Below the pieces are notes generated by a model, which had not been told where the DNA came from, ran no database searches, and saw only the letters and a program-made list of their open reading frames with translations. A program made the position numbers and the translations under genes. From the NCBI RefSeq assembly GCF_016904955.1, contig NZ_JADIKE010000030.1, positions 117,966 through 181,965 on the forward strand: DNA of 64,000 nucleotides, given 5' to 3'. Of the stretch, positions 18,548 through 27,665 are shown in pieces; the first letter of the stretch is position 1; each line of letters starts with the position of its first letter. The DNA is from Dyella flava. GTDB taxonomy: Bacteria > Pseudomonadota > Gammaproteobacteria > Xanthomonadales > Rhodanobacteraceae.

Positions 18548-20236
18548 ATGTCCGGTAACTCCCACACCTCGGACGATTCGCTGCGCGCGTTTGCCGGCAC
18601 GCTGAAAAGCGTCGGCGTGACCGGCATTGCCGTCTACGTGCTGCTGTCGCTGGGGTCGGCGCTGGTCGGCAGTCTCGCGGCGATCCTGCTGTTGCCGCTG
18701 GTGCAACCGGGGCACGCCTTGCCGATCGGCGGCGGCCTGTTCGATGTGCAGGGCGGCACCGATGTGCACGCGCTCGTCTTCGCCGGCGCCACCATCGCCT
18801 TCGCCTTGCTGCGCTGGCAGGCCGCGCGGCAAGGTGCGCGTCTTGCCGGCCGCTACGGCATGCATCTGCGGCGCAGCGTGCACGCGCGACTGATCGATGC
18901 GCCCTTGTCGTCACTGGCCGACGCCACCTCGGCGGAAATCGCCAACGTGCTCACCTACAACATCGAAATCATCACCCAGGGCTTCAACGCGTTGCTGTTG
19001 TTGCTGGTCGCAGGCGTGACCGCCATCGTGAGCGTCGGCCTTGCACTGTGGGTGTCGCCGCCGCTGATGCTGGCGGCGCCAATGCTGGCAGGCTTTGGTT
19101 TGATCGCGTCGCGCATCAGCAGCCGCGAGCAGGCGCAGGTGAGCCGGCAATACGTGGCGGATCTGACCCGCCTGTTCTGGCTCAGCGAGGACTTTCCGCG
19201 CCGGCTGCGTCACGTGCGCTCGTTCGAGAAGGAACAGGCGGAAAAGGACAGCTACGGCGATATTTCCGAACGCCTCCGCCACGGTTATCAACGGCAGCTG
19301 TACCTGATCGCATCCGGGCGGCTGATGCTGGAACTGCTCGGGGCCGTCGGCATTGCTGCCATCTTCATCCTGGCCTATCGCCTGCATGGCGTCGATCAGG
19401 CCTCGCTGATCGCCGTCTGCCTGCTGCTTGGTCGCTTGCTGCCGTATCTGGTGTCCACCCGGCAAAGCTTCCAGCAGCTGCGCGCCGCGGTGCCCGCGTT
19501 CGAACTGTGGCAGCGCTACATGCATCGGCATCCGTCGCAGTCATCCAATGCTCACTCGCATGAGTTGGTGGCTGATCAAGCGCTGCATATCGAACGCGTA
19601 CAGCTGCTGCCGCCGCTCGATGCGCTCGACATCGGCGAACTCGTGCTTTGGCCCGGCCAGCTGACCTTGGTGTCGGGTGACTCCGGCATCGGCAAAAGCA
19701 GCCTGGTCGATGTGCTGGCCGGCATGGCTGCACCCCGGGAATTTGCCGCGCGCATCGGCGGGCGAGCCATGGATTTCGATGCCTACTGCCAGTTCGTGCG
19801 GCGCGGCGCGTACATCAGCCAGAGCGTCCGACCCTGGCAGCGTTCGATCCGCGAATGCCTGCGCTGGGCGGCACCCGATGCTTCCGACGCCGTGCTGCTG
19901 AGCGCACTGGAAGATGTGGGACTCGCCAAGCGTTTGGACGCATCGGGTAGAGGTCTCGATTCAGCCCTCGACAACGCATCAAGCAAACTTTCCGGAGGAG
20001 AGTTGCAGCGGCTGTTGCTGGCGCAAGTCATCCTGCGGGAGCCACGCCTCGCCTTGTTGGATGAAGCCACCAGCGCGCTCGATGTCGCCTCGGAAATCCG
20101 GGTGCTGTCGCAACTCAGGCGCCGGCTGCCACACACCATTCTGATCGTCGTATCGCATCGGCCGGATGTGATCGCGATTGCCGATCAGTGCCTCGTCATC
20201 CGACAGGACTGCAACAGGGTCGCGGGCGTCGCCTGA
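18548..20236 (+). CDS. ABC transporter, fused permease and ATP-binding protein
   Basis: A 562-residue half-transporter. The membrane domain (about residues 20-300) shows roughly five or six helices. The ATPase domain has Walker A GDSGIGKSS (377-385), the signature LSGGELQRL (about 480), Walker B LALLDEATSALD (about 500) and the H-loop VVSHRPD. Type I exporters of this form move lipids, peptides or glycolipids. GAGGA lies about 10 nt upstream of the ATG at 18548. It follows the HPr-kinase-like gene by 144 bp. Nothing suggests an N-terminal peptidase domain, so if a peptide is exported it is not a double-glycine type. Confidence 0.88.
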   Translation: MSGNSHTSDDSLRAFAGTLKSVGVTGIAVYVLLSLGSALVGSLAAILLLPLVQPGHALPIGGGLFDVQGGTDVHALVFAGATIAFALLRWQAARQGARLAGRYGMHLRRSVHARLIDAPLSSLADATSAEIANVLTYNIEIITQGFNALLLLLVAGVTAIVSVGLALWVSPPLMLAAPMLAGFGLIASRISSREQAQVSRQYVADLTRLFWLSEDFPRRLRHVRSFEKEQAEKDSYGDISERLRHGYQRQLYLIASGRLMLELLGAVGIAAIFILAYRLHGVDQASLIAVCLLLGRLLPYLVSTRQSFQQLRAAVPAFELWQRYMHRHPSQSSNAHSHELVADQALHIERVQLLPPLDALDIGELVLWPGQLTLVSGDSGIGKSSLVDVLAGMAAPREFAARIGGRAMDFDAYCQFVRRGAYISQSVRPWQRSIRECLRWAAPDASDAVLLSALEDVGLAKRLDASGRGLDSALDNASSKLSGGELQRLLLAQVILREPRLALLDEATSALDVASEIRVLSQLRRRLPHTILIVVSHRPDVIAIADQCLVIRQDCNRVAGVA

Positions 20237-20379
20237 TTGATGAATGACGACAGTGTTCGACTGGCCTCTTCGCACACTTGAGCACGTTGTCGGTTGCTCT
20301 GGGCCGTAAAGTGCGGCCGGCATTCGGGCGTCGGTCAAACCGTTCGAGCCCGAACCTGAACAAATCGATCTTGCTAATG

Positions 20380-20425
20380 CAAAATTAAATTGTACTGAAG
20401 CCGGTTGGAATGCAGTTTAATTTTG
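20380..20425 (+). promoter_or_regulatory. AT-rich inverted repeat, probable autoregulatory operator of the HipB-like gene
   Basis: Arms CAAAATTAAATTG (20380-20392) and CAGTTTAATTTTG (20413-20425) are inverted repeats with one mismatch in 13 positions and a 20-nt spacer. The right arm ends one base before the ATG at 20427, so binding would also cover the ribosome site. Local base composition is much more AT-rich than the surroundings. HipB-type antitoxins usually bind such dyads upstream of their own gene. Confidence 0.6.
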
Positions 20426-20426
20426 T

Positions 20427-20774
20427 ATGCCGAAGCGAACCCCTCCTACATATCCCGCAGCCCGACGATCCATCAAGGCGCTTGGCGAGCGCCTGCGCAT
20501 GGCGCGCCTTCGCCGAAAAATGACCCAATCCGTGATGGCCGAACGCGTTGGCGTCAGCGTTCCCACGCTAGCGAAGCTTGAGGGTGGCGATCCCACTATC
20601 AGCCTGGCCACCATGATTCGTGTCCTCTCCGTGCTGAACCTGTCGTCCGACCTGGACAGGATTGCGGCTGATGACAAACTTGGGCGCGAGCTCCAAGACG
20701 CCGAGCTTTCCCCGCCACGACCGACTAGGCGGCGTGCAGTCACGCATGTTCCGCCGACACGAGGTAAGTCATGA
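20427..20774 (+). CDS. XRE-family transcriptional regulator, HipB-like antitoxin
   Basis: A 115-residue protein with a Cro/C1-type helix-turn-helix at about residues 18-75 (LGERLRMARLRRKMTQSVMAERVGVSVPTLAKLEGGDPTIS...). This is typical of HipB-like antitoxins and orphan XRE regulators. A dyad directly upstream (20380-20425) suggests autoregulation. The stop overlaps an ATG (ATGA) as in hipBA operons, but the following frame stops after 11 codons and no HipA kinase is present. It is therefore an orphan, probably left after loss of its partner. Confidence 0.8.
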   Translation: MPKRTPPTYPAARRSIKALGERLRMARLRRKMTQSVMAERVGVSVPTLAKLEGGDPTISLATMIRVLSVLNLSSDLDRIAADDKLGRELQDAELSPPRPTRRRAVTHVPPTRGKS

Positions 20775-20950
20775 AAGAGCTGAGCGATCTTGCCCGCGTT
20801 CGATGATGTGGACCTGACGCCCGGCAGCGCTGTGTGGCCTAACACGACGGATTTTGTCGGGTGTCCCAAAAGCGACTCGACGCAATCGAGCAAGAGGTTC
20901 GGAATGCAGTGGCGCAATGGCTTGATAACGCCGGCGCGGCCGGTGCCTGT
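20771..20950 (+). pseudogene. Possible hipA (toxin) scar downstream of the HipB-like gene
   Basis: The ATG at 20771 overlaps the antitoxin stop as expected for a toxin gene, but the frame ends after MKELSDLARVR. About 90 bp further, another frame encodes RLDAIEQEVRNAVAQW, which resembles the C-terminal helix of HipA kinases (the type AIAREVGQAVATW). A short stretch between them (DVDLTPGSAVWPN) looks like the tail of a DUF2442 protein. I infer a deleted toxin gene. The similarity is by eye only. Confidence 0.35.
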
Positions 20951-21066
20951 CGTGGTGAGATTTTGTCTCCTCCTCATAGCAACCAAGACAGGTTCTACCG
21001 GCACTCACCACGGATTCCCTGTCGGTGTTTTGCATGTCTGGCGCAACGAGCGGCGAAACCCATACC

Positions 21067-22236
21067 ATGCGCCCCACGCGGTCGCCCATGCGCGTGCGGG
21101 ACATGATCCTGACGGCCGTGGTGGCGCTGATCGTGCTGACCTTGGGCTTGAAAAAGCCTTCCTACAACTGGGACATGATCGGTTACGTGGCGGTGGCGTT
21201 CAGCGCCGAGGGCTATCACGGGGTCGATCTGAACAAGGCCACGTACGACAGCGTGAGAAGCGAGGTCAACGCCAGTACCTTCGATCAATGGGTGCAGGGC
21301 GATTATCGGGAAACCGTTTACCGCGACCCATCGTCGCTGGCGCAGCAATTGCCGTTCTATCGCATTCGGGTGCTGTATGTCGGCTTGGTCCGGATGGTTC
21401 ATGCCATCGGATTCGGTTATCCCAGGTCGACCTATGTCGTGAGCGCTGCGTTTGCGGCGCTTTCGGTTGTATTGCTTGCCTTGGTCGGCCGCGAGATCGG
21501 CGCGCCGGTCGCTGCCGTGCCGTTGGTCGTCGCGTTCTCCGGGTTCATTGACGTCGCCGGGCTATCAACACCGGATGCGCTGGCTTGTTTCTGCTGTCTC
21601 CTGACGATCCATGCCCTGGTCAGGGAAAGCATGCTGGTGTTCGTCGTCGCTGCCTTGTTGCCATTGGTCAGAACGGATCTCCTGCTGCTCTCGATGCTGG
21701 TTTGTGCCCATGCCTTCATCTTCGGCAAAAGAACGTGTGCGCTCGCATCCATGCTGGTCGCCTGCATGCTGTATGGGCTGGTAGTGAGGATAAACGGCGC
21801 CTACGGCTGGTTGACCTTGTTCAACACCTCATTGATCCACAAGACGGCGTATCCCGCTGCGCTGGTTCCTTCGCACAGGCTCGGCGATTACCTCAGGCCG
21901 TACGTTTCCCTGGCCTATGACTTCACGATGCAGCCGCATTTTGTGATCTTCGCGCTGGCCATCTGGTTTCTGCTGAGGCATGGAACCAGGACACTTTCCT
22001 CGGACATGCATCGGCTAAGCGCCGTTTTCGTGGTCCCGATGGCATTCGTCGCACTTCACCTCTTGCTCTTTCCCGCCATCACGTATCGCTTTTTTGTGTT
22101 CGCTGCATCAGTCGTCGCCATCGGGCTGATCGGCCAGATGCAGTGGGTGAATCGTTCCCGCCACATTCAAATGCGTTCGGTCGATGCCGACCAGCGCCGT
22201 CGCGCGCACAGCTTGCCGCCTTTCCAGCGACGGTAA
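21067..22236 (+). CDS. Polytopic membrane protein of unknown function
   Basis: A 389-residue protein with about nine hydrophobic segments, beginning MILTAVVALIVLTLGL after a short basic N-terminus. A soluble stretch after helix 1 contains YNWDMIGYVAVA, and an acidic residue soon after the first helix resembles the GT39/GT83-type glycosyltransferases and related EPS membrane proteins, but no motif is decisive. Start uncertain: ATG 21067, with other ATGs at 21025 and 21088. It lies alone between the HipB-like gene and a two-component operon. I do not recognise the family with confidence. Confidence 0.6.
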   Translation: MRPTRSPMRVRDMILTAVVALIVLTLGLKKPSYNWDMIGYVAVAFSAEGYHGVDLNKATYDSVRSEVNASTFDQWVQGDYRETVYRDPSSLAQQLPFYRIRVLYVGLVRMVHAIGFGYPRSTYVVSAAFAALSVVLLALVGREIGAPVAAVPLVVAFSGFIDVAGLSTPDALACFCCLLTIHALVRESMLVFVVAALLPLVRTDLLLLSMLVCAHAFIFGKRTCALASMLVACMLYGLVVRINGAYGWLTLFNTSLIHKTAYPAALVPSHRLGDYLRPYVSLAYDFTMQPHFVIFALAIWFLLRHGTRTLSSDMHRLSAVFVVPMAFVALHLLLFPAITYRFFVFAASVVAIGLIGQMQWVNRSRHIQMRSVDADQRRRAHSLPPFQRR

Positions 22237-22478
22237 CGAAGCTCGCCGTTTGCATGTCCCATGCGACGACGGGTAAAAGGCGGCGTAGCTTCAATCCGCA
22301 GGAATTTTCGGCCGGTGATCCGCCGTTCCCTTAACAATCGCCACGGTTTATTACCGCATCCGTAAGGTCCGCTGTCATCAGTTTGCAGTCTTGGCCGCGT
22401 GACACTTCCCGGCCGGGGCCATCTATGGCCGGGCGAAAAGTGTGGTCCAGAACGGGGCTGGGCCATGGCGGGGGATCT

Positions 22479-23156
22479 ATGAAAATCCTGGTGGTGGAAG
22501 ACGACCACGAGACGGCGAGCTATCTGAAAGCCAATCTTTCAGGTGCCGAGCATGACGTGGAATGGGCATCCGATGGATCGACCGGCTGGCGCATGGCAAG
22601 CAACGGGGATTACGACTTGCTCGTCGTGGATCGCATGTTGCCGCACACGGATGGCATTTCGCTTATTCGGAACCTGCGGGCGGAAGGCAAGAAGATGCCG
22701 GTGCTGATGCTCTCGGCCCTCAGCGAAGCGGATTACCGCGTGGAAGGCCTGGATGCCGGTGCCGACGATTATCTGGGCAAGCCGTTCGCGCTGAATGAAC
22801 TCAAGGCGCGCGTGGGCGCGCTTGCGCGCCGGCCGCCATTGGCCGAAGCGCGTACCCGCTTGAGCGTCGCTGACCTGCACATGGACCTGATCAGCCGCGA
22901 AGTCACCCGTGGCAAGCAGGTCATCGAACTGCAACCGCGCGAATTTCGCCTGCTCGAATATCTGATGATGCAAGCCGGCAAGGTGGTGACGCGCTCCATG
23001 CTGCTGGAACACGTCTGGGAATTTCACTTCGATCCGCAGACCAGCATCGTCGAGACGCATATCAGCCGTCTGCGCGGAAAGATCGATCGCGGCTACGAAC
23101 TGCCTCTGCTGCATACCATTCGCGGAACGGGATATTGCCTGCGTGCACCCGGCTAA
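22479..23156 (+). CDS. OmpR-family response regulator
   Basis: A 225-residue protein. The receiver domain (1-118) has the acidic pocket ED at 8-9, the phospho-acceptor Asp51 (LLVVDRMLP) and Lys in YLGKPF. The winged-helix DNA-binding domain (about 128-223) has LQPREFRLLEYLMMQAGKVVTRSMLLEHVW and HTIRGTGYCLR. The ATG at 22479 follows a GGGGGA ribosome site. The next gene, a histidine kinase, overlaps by 14 bp. The pair sits directly before a TonB receptor/phosphatase group, which is a likely target. Confidence 0.9.
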   Translation: MKILVVEDDHETASYLKANLSGAEHDVEWASDGSTGWRMASNGDYDLLVVDRMLPHTDGISLIRNLRAEGKKMPVLMLSALSEADYRVEGLDAGADDYLGKPFALNELKARVGALARRPPLAEARTRLSVADLHMDLISREVTRGKQVIELQPREFRLLEYLMMQAGKVVTRSMLLEHVWEFHFDPQTSIVETHISRLRGKIDRGYELPLLHTIRGTGYCLRAPG

Positions 23157-24492
23157 CTTTTTACGCACCGCGGCATTTCGTGTGGCGGCGCTGCAGGCGC
23201 TGGCCTTTGCCGTGGTGGTGGCGGCACTCTTCAGTCTGGTCTGGCAGGAGATCCATGCCTACGTCGCCGACCAGCTGCGCACAGCGGTGGAGGTGGAGAC
23301 GGCCAGCCTGCGTGAAGCGGCACGGGATGGCATGCTGGAGCCGCAAATCCGCCAACGCATTGCCGTGCTTCGCGCGGGGCCGGACTACTACCTGCTATCC
23401 GATGCGCAAGGAAACCGCGTGGTAGGCAATCTGATCTTCAAGCCGCAAGTGCCCGGATGGCAACGTGTGCCGATACATGGTGCACATGGTCGGCACAAGG
23501 GACATGCGCATCAGGTTGATCTTTACGTCACGCCGCTCAGCGACGGCCGGTGGTTGACGGTGGGGCGTGACAACCGCGATATCGGTGAGCTCGACGAAGA
23601 CTTCACGCGCTACTTCTTCCTGAGCGTGGGCGTGGCCATGTTGTTCGCACTGCTCTCGGGCGGGGTGGCGGGCCACTTTTTCATGAGGAACGTGGATCGC
23701 ATCACCGCGCGTGCCGAACGCATCGTGACCGGTGAAGAACATGGGCCACTGCGGCTGGACCGGGGTGGCGTCGAATTCGTGCGGCTGGCCGGCCGGCTGG
23801 ATCGCATCCTCGAGCGTGTGCATACGCTGATGGAAAACATGCGGCAGGTCTCCAGTGACATCGCACATGATCTGCGAACGCCGCTGACCCGATTAAGACA
23901 ACGACTCGAATCCGCCTCTGCGCCCGGCAACGACGTTGAATTCCAGCGCATCTCGATCGAGCGATCTATTGCAGACGTGGACGATGTGCTGGCCACCTTC
24001 AGCGCCCTGTTGCGGATATCGCGGATCCACGCGCGTGAACGGCAGGCGGGATTCGCGCCGCTCGATCTTTCCGAACTGTTCGCTTCGATGGCCGAAGTCT
24101 ACGGCCCCGTTGCCGAAGATAGCGGACACGTGGTCACCGCTCACGTGGAATCGGGCCTGGGCTTCAATGGCGACCGCGCGCTTCTGACCCAGATGCTGTC
24201 CAATCTGATCGAAAACGCCATCCATCACACTCCGGCCGGTACGCACATCAACCTGTCACTCAATGCGCAAGCGGAGGGTGTCGTCGGATGCATTGAAGAC
24301 TCTGGACCGGGCATTCCGGCTGAAGAACACAAGCGCGTCTTCCAACGCTTTGTACGCCTGGACAGCAGCCGCACCACGCCCGGTAGCGGCCTGGGCCTGT
24401 CCCTGGTCGCTGCCATCGCCGAGTTGCACCGTATCCCGGTGACACTGAGTAATCGTCAGCCCGGCCTTGCCGTCATGTTGCGTTTCGCCTGA
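23143..24492 (+). CDS. Sensor histidine kinase with HAMP domain
   Basis: A 449-residue kinase starting with GTG. It has a first membrane helix at about 13-33, a periplasmic sensor of about 120 residues that is rich in histidine (HGAHGRHKGHAHQ at 112-124), a second helix at about 157-180, a HAMP domain, the H-box SSDIAHDLRTPLTRLR with phospho-acceptor His242, an N-box NLIENAIHH, and GLGLSLVAAIAEL. The histidine-rich loop could bind a metal ion. It overlaps the regulator gene by 14 bp, so the two are co-translated. Confidence 0.88.
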   Translation: MHPANFLRTAAFRVAALQALAFAVVVAALFSLVWQEIHAYVADQLRTAVEVETASLREAARDGMLEPQIRQRIAVLRAGPDYYLLSDAQGNRVVGNLIFKPQVPGWQRVPIHGAHGRHKGHAHQVDLYVTPLSDGRWLTVGRDNRDIGELDEDFTRYFFLSVGVAMLFALLSGGVAGHFFMRNVDRITARAERIVTGEEHGPLRLDRGGVEFVRLAGRLDRILERVHTLMENMRQVSSDIAHDLRTPLTRLRQRLESASAPGNDVEFQRISIERSIADVDDVLATFSALLRISRIHARERQAGFAPLDLSELFASMAEVYGPVAEDSGHVVTAHVESGLGFNGDRALLTQMLSNLIENAIHHTPAGTHINLSLNAQAEGVVGCIEDSGPGIPAEEHKRVFQRFVRLDSSRTTPGSGLGLSLVAAIAELHRIPVTLSNRQPGLAVMLRFA

Positions 24493-24649
24493 GCGGCGGC
24501 GTCATGGGCTGGGTCAGCACGAAGCTTACCGATCCGTATGGCGGCTGCATTCTGACTGTCATGGCACATGCCTAGTTTTCCTCGAACACGGACGGGCGTT
24601 CAGCGCGCCGCGCCACTGCATAACTTCACTTGATTCGAGGGATCCGGAA

Positions 24650-27544
24650 ATGTCACTGGCAAGAGCCTGCAGGTTGGGATTGGGTTTGGTGGTGCTCTCC
24701 ATGCCATTGTTCGCGGTGGCCGCCGACCCGGTGACGCTGACCGGACACGTTGAAGTCGCTACCGGGCATCAGCCGATCGCCGGCGCCCGCATCGAAATTC
24801 GCGAAACAAAAACCGTCACCATGACGGATAAAAGCGGCAACTACACCTTGCCGAACGTTGCACCGGGCGTCTACACCGTCGTCCTGACCGTAAAAGGCCA
24901 GCGGCCGATGCAACGCAAGGTGATTGTCGATGCCAATACGCCGGCGGTCGAAAATTTCGCGCTGGGCGTCGATGCGAAGTCGCTCGATCAGGTGAACGTC
25001 ACGGCATCGATCACCGACGATGCGCAAGCCCGCGCCGTGCAGCAGCAAGCACCGAATATGATCTTCGTGCAGCCGGCGGCTGCCATCGAGCGCCTGCCCG
25101 ACGTCAATGCGGGCGAGGCTGTGCGTCGTCTGCCTGGCATCTCGCTGGAGACCGACACCGGCGAAGGGCGATTCGTCAACATCCGCGGCCTGGACGCTGA
25201 CCTCAACAGCACCACGTTCGATGGCGTGCGCCTGATGCCGAGCAACGTTTCCACCCCGACCGGTGGTGGCCGTGCGGTCGCCTTCGATTCGATACCGGCG
25301 GGTCTGGTGGGGTCGCTGACGGTGACCAACACCAACCTTCCCGAGCAGGACGCCGAGGCCTTGGGCGGCACCATCGAGATCACCTCCAAGCAGATGCCGA
25401 AGGATCGCGATCAATTCCTCGATCTGCAGCTCGGCACGGGCTTTGAAAACCTGCGCGACACGCCGGTCAAGGACTATGAAATGACCGGCGGCTTCCGCTT
25501 TGGTCCCAGCGCCAACTACAAGCCCTTCAGCTTTATCGGAACGGTGGAGTACTACCAGGACCGCCGCGGCATCGATGACCTGGAAGAAAGCTACGTCGAT
25601 CAGCAAGGCCAGGGCATTCCCGACAAGGCCCTGGCCGACCTCAATCAGCGCTACTACAACTACCAGCGCACCCGTCACGGCTACGGCTTCGAGCTGGATT
25701 TCCAGCCGGACAACAACAACAAATGGTATGCGCGTTACTACGATGCCGGCTACACCGAATCGAAGAACGTGCAAAAGCTCTATCTGGAGTTTGCCGGCCA
25801 GCCGGTGGTCAACCCCAGCAATCCGAATGGATTCATTGACGACGCGACCTATCAAAAGGCGTCGACGCTTGAGAAGGAAATGATCGACTCGCGCGTGGCG
25901 GCCGTGGGCGGCCAAAACAACTTCGAAAGCTGGAAAACCGATTATCACCTCGCACTGTCGATCGGCTCCTACAACAAGCCCTTCGATTACGGCTCGACCT
26001 TTCAGAACAACACGCCCAATCCGAACAATCCGGATGGCTCGGGCCAGGCCATCGTGGCGTACGACAACATCAGCAACCCCAACTACCCGACCTACTCGAT
26101 CGTGCAGGGTTCGAATCCGGCCAGCCCGGCGGGTTACGCGCTGACGGATTTCAGCAACGGCACGGAGCACGACCATGACATGGAGTACAGCGCAGTCGAC
26201 AACGTCACCATTCCGACCAGCTTGTTTACGCAAAACGATGATGAGTACGTGAAGTTCGGCTTTAGCGCCCGCATGCGCGTGCGCAACAACAGCCAGATGA
26301 ATTACGACTACAACCCGCCAGCGATTCCGCTGTCGCAGGTCAGCACCGGTCAGCCGATTACCTATTACGACGGCGCTTACAACAACGGTTACAACATCAA
26401 CACGCAGTCCCTGGTCAATCTGTTCAATAGCAATCCGGCACTGTTCCCGGAAAATGTCGCGAGCGACTATCTTGCCGACCTGCAAGCCTACGGCCACGAC
26501 AGCGAGGACATCTACGCAGGCTACTTCGAATATGCCTTCCAGCCGATCGATAAGCTGAGCCTGTTGGGCGGCACGCGTTACGAACAGACCGACGCGCAGT
26601 ACGAAGGCCTCAACATCATCACCAGCAACGGCAACCTCGTCAGGTTCTCGCCCAACATCATCAATCGGAATTACGGAAACTTCTTCCCGACCTTGCAGGC
26701 GCGTTATGAAATCGATCCGGATTTCCTGCTGCGCGCGGTCTACTCCAAGACCATCGCGCGTCCCGGCTTCCAGCAGGTGACGCCATCCACGCAGATCGAC
26801 GACGTGAACGACACCGTCACCCAGGGCAATCCGGCACTCAAGCCCACCTATAGCGACAACTTCGATCTGTCGCTGGAGTATTACCTGCCGGAAGGCGGCC
26901 TGGCTTACGCGGGACTGTTCGACAAGCAACTGACCAACTACATCGTGCAGACTGGCAACATCGAGACGCTCACCAATCCGACCGGCGCCCTGGACGTATT
27001 CGCGCCGGGCACGCAGGTCACGTTCAGTGGCTTTGAAAACATCCAGTCATCGTTCGCGCGCGGCATCCAGCTGGTGTACGTCGATCGCTTCCGCTGGCTG
27101 CCCGGCTTGCTCAGCGGTTTGGGTGTCAACACCAATTACACCTACGTCGATTCGCGCATCCTGATCCATCCCGGCGTCTATTCGCTGCTTCCCTCGACGT
27201 CGCGTGACACCGCCAACCTCACGCTCACCTACGACTACATGGGCCTGCGCCTGGACCTGGGCGCCTACTACGAAAGCAAGAACCTCTTCACGGTCGGCGG
27301 GCCGCTGTACACGAATGCCGACGGTACGCCGTCCAGCATTTACGCCGACCAGTGGTCCTCCGGGCGCACGTCCCTGGACTTCGGTTCGAGCTACACGATC
27401 AATGACACGATGTCGGTGTACTTCGCAGTGAAGAACCTGACCAACACCAAGCTGCGATTCACCGAAACGGCAAGCTTCGATCGGCCGATCCAGCGTGAGT
27501 TCTACGATCAGACCTTTACCGCCGGCATCCGCCTGCATTTCTGA
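24650..27544 (+). CDS. TonB-dependent receptor with carboxypeptidase-regulatory-like N-terminal domain
   Basis: A 964-residue outer membrane protein. A signal peptide (about 1-25) is followed by a CarboxypepD-reg-like beta-sandwich (about 27-110), a plug domain (about 125-250; NIRGLDADLNSTTFDGVRL) and a long beta-barrel that ends in aromatic RLHF. The TonB box itself is not obvious. This class (Oar/TonB-Xanth-like) imports carbohydrates, peptides or other large substrates. The ATG at 24650 follows GAGGGATCCGGA. A YncE-like protein and a histidine phosphatase follow, so a phosphorylated ligand such as phytate is a reasonable guess. Confidence 0.92.
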   Translation: MSLARACRLGLGLVVLSMPLFAVAADPVTLTGHVEVATGHQPIAGARIEIRETKTVTMTDKSGNYTLPNVAPGVYTVVLTVKGQRPMQRKVIVDANTPAVENFALGVDAKSLDQVNVTASITDDAQARAVQQQAPNMIFVQPAAAIERLPDVNAGEAVRRLPGISLETDTGEGRFVNIRGLDADLNSTTFDGVRLMPSNVSTPTGGGRAVAFDSIPAGLVGSLTVTNTNLPEQDAEALGGTIEITSKQMPKDRDQFLDLQLGTGFENLRDTPVKDYEMTGGFRFGPSANYKPFSFIGTVEYYQDRRGIDDLEESYVDQQGQGIPDKALADLNQRYYNYQRTRHGYGFELDFQPDNNNKWYARYYDAGYTESKNVQKLYLEFAGQPVVNPSNPNGFIDDATYQKASTLEKEMIDSRVAAVGGQNNFESWKTDYHLALSIGSYNKPFDYGSTFQNNTPNPNNPDGSGQAIVAYDNISNPNYPTYSIVQGSNPASPAGYALTDFSNGTEHDHDMEYSAVDNVTIPTSLFTQNDDEYVKFGFSARMRVRNNSQMNYDYNPPAIPLSQVSTGQPITYYDGAYNNGYNINTQSLVNLFNSNPALFPENVASDYLADLQAYGHDSEDIYAGYFEYAFQPIDKLSLLGGTRYEQTDAQYEGLNIITSNGNLVRFSPNIINRNYGNFFPTLQARYEIDPDFLLRAVYSKTIARPGFQQVTPSTQIDDVNDTVTQGNPALKPTYSDNFDLSLEYYLPEGGLAYAGLFDKQLTNYIVQTGNIETLTNPTGALDVFAPGTQVTFSGFENIQSSFARGIQLVYVDRFRWLPGLLSGLGVNTNYTYVDSRILIHPGVYSLLPSTSRDTANLTLTYDYMGLRLDLGAYYESKNLFTVGGPLYTNADGTPSSIYADQWSSGRTSLDFGSSYTINDTMSVYFAVKNLTNTKLRFTETASFDRPIQREFYDQTFTAGIRLHF

Positions 27545-27665
27545 TCCACGCGTTGCATCAAAACGCCTGGCCAATGACGCGTCCCACGTGCCGCGATCCG
27601 GCCAGGGCGCTCTGGGCAAGCGCACTTCTGCCATGACGAAAAATAATCGAAAAGGACGACGCATC

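Noticed and set aside
24653..26929. A 758-codon open frame on the minus strand opposite the TonB receptor
   Set aside because: It has no recognisable domain, no ribosome site and mirrors the receptor's codon pattern. Long antisense frames are common in GC-rich DNA.
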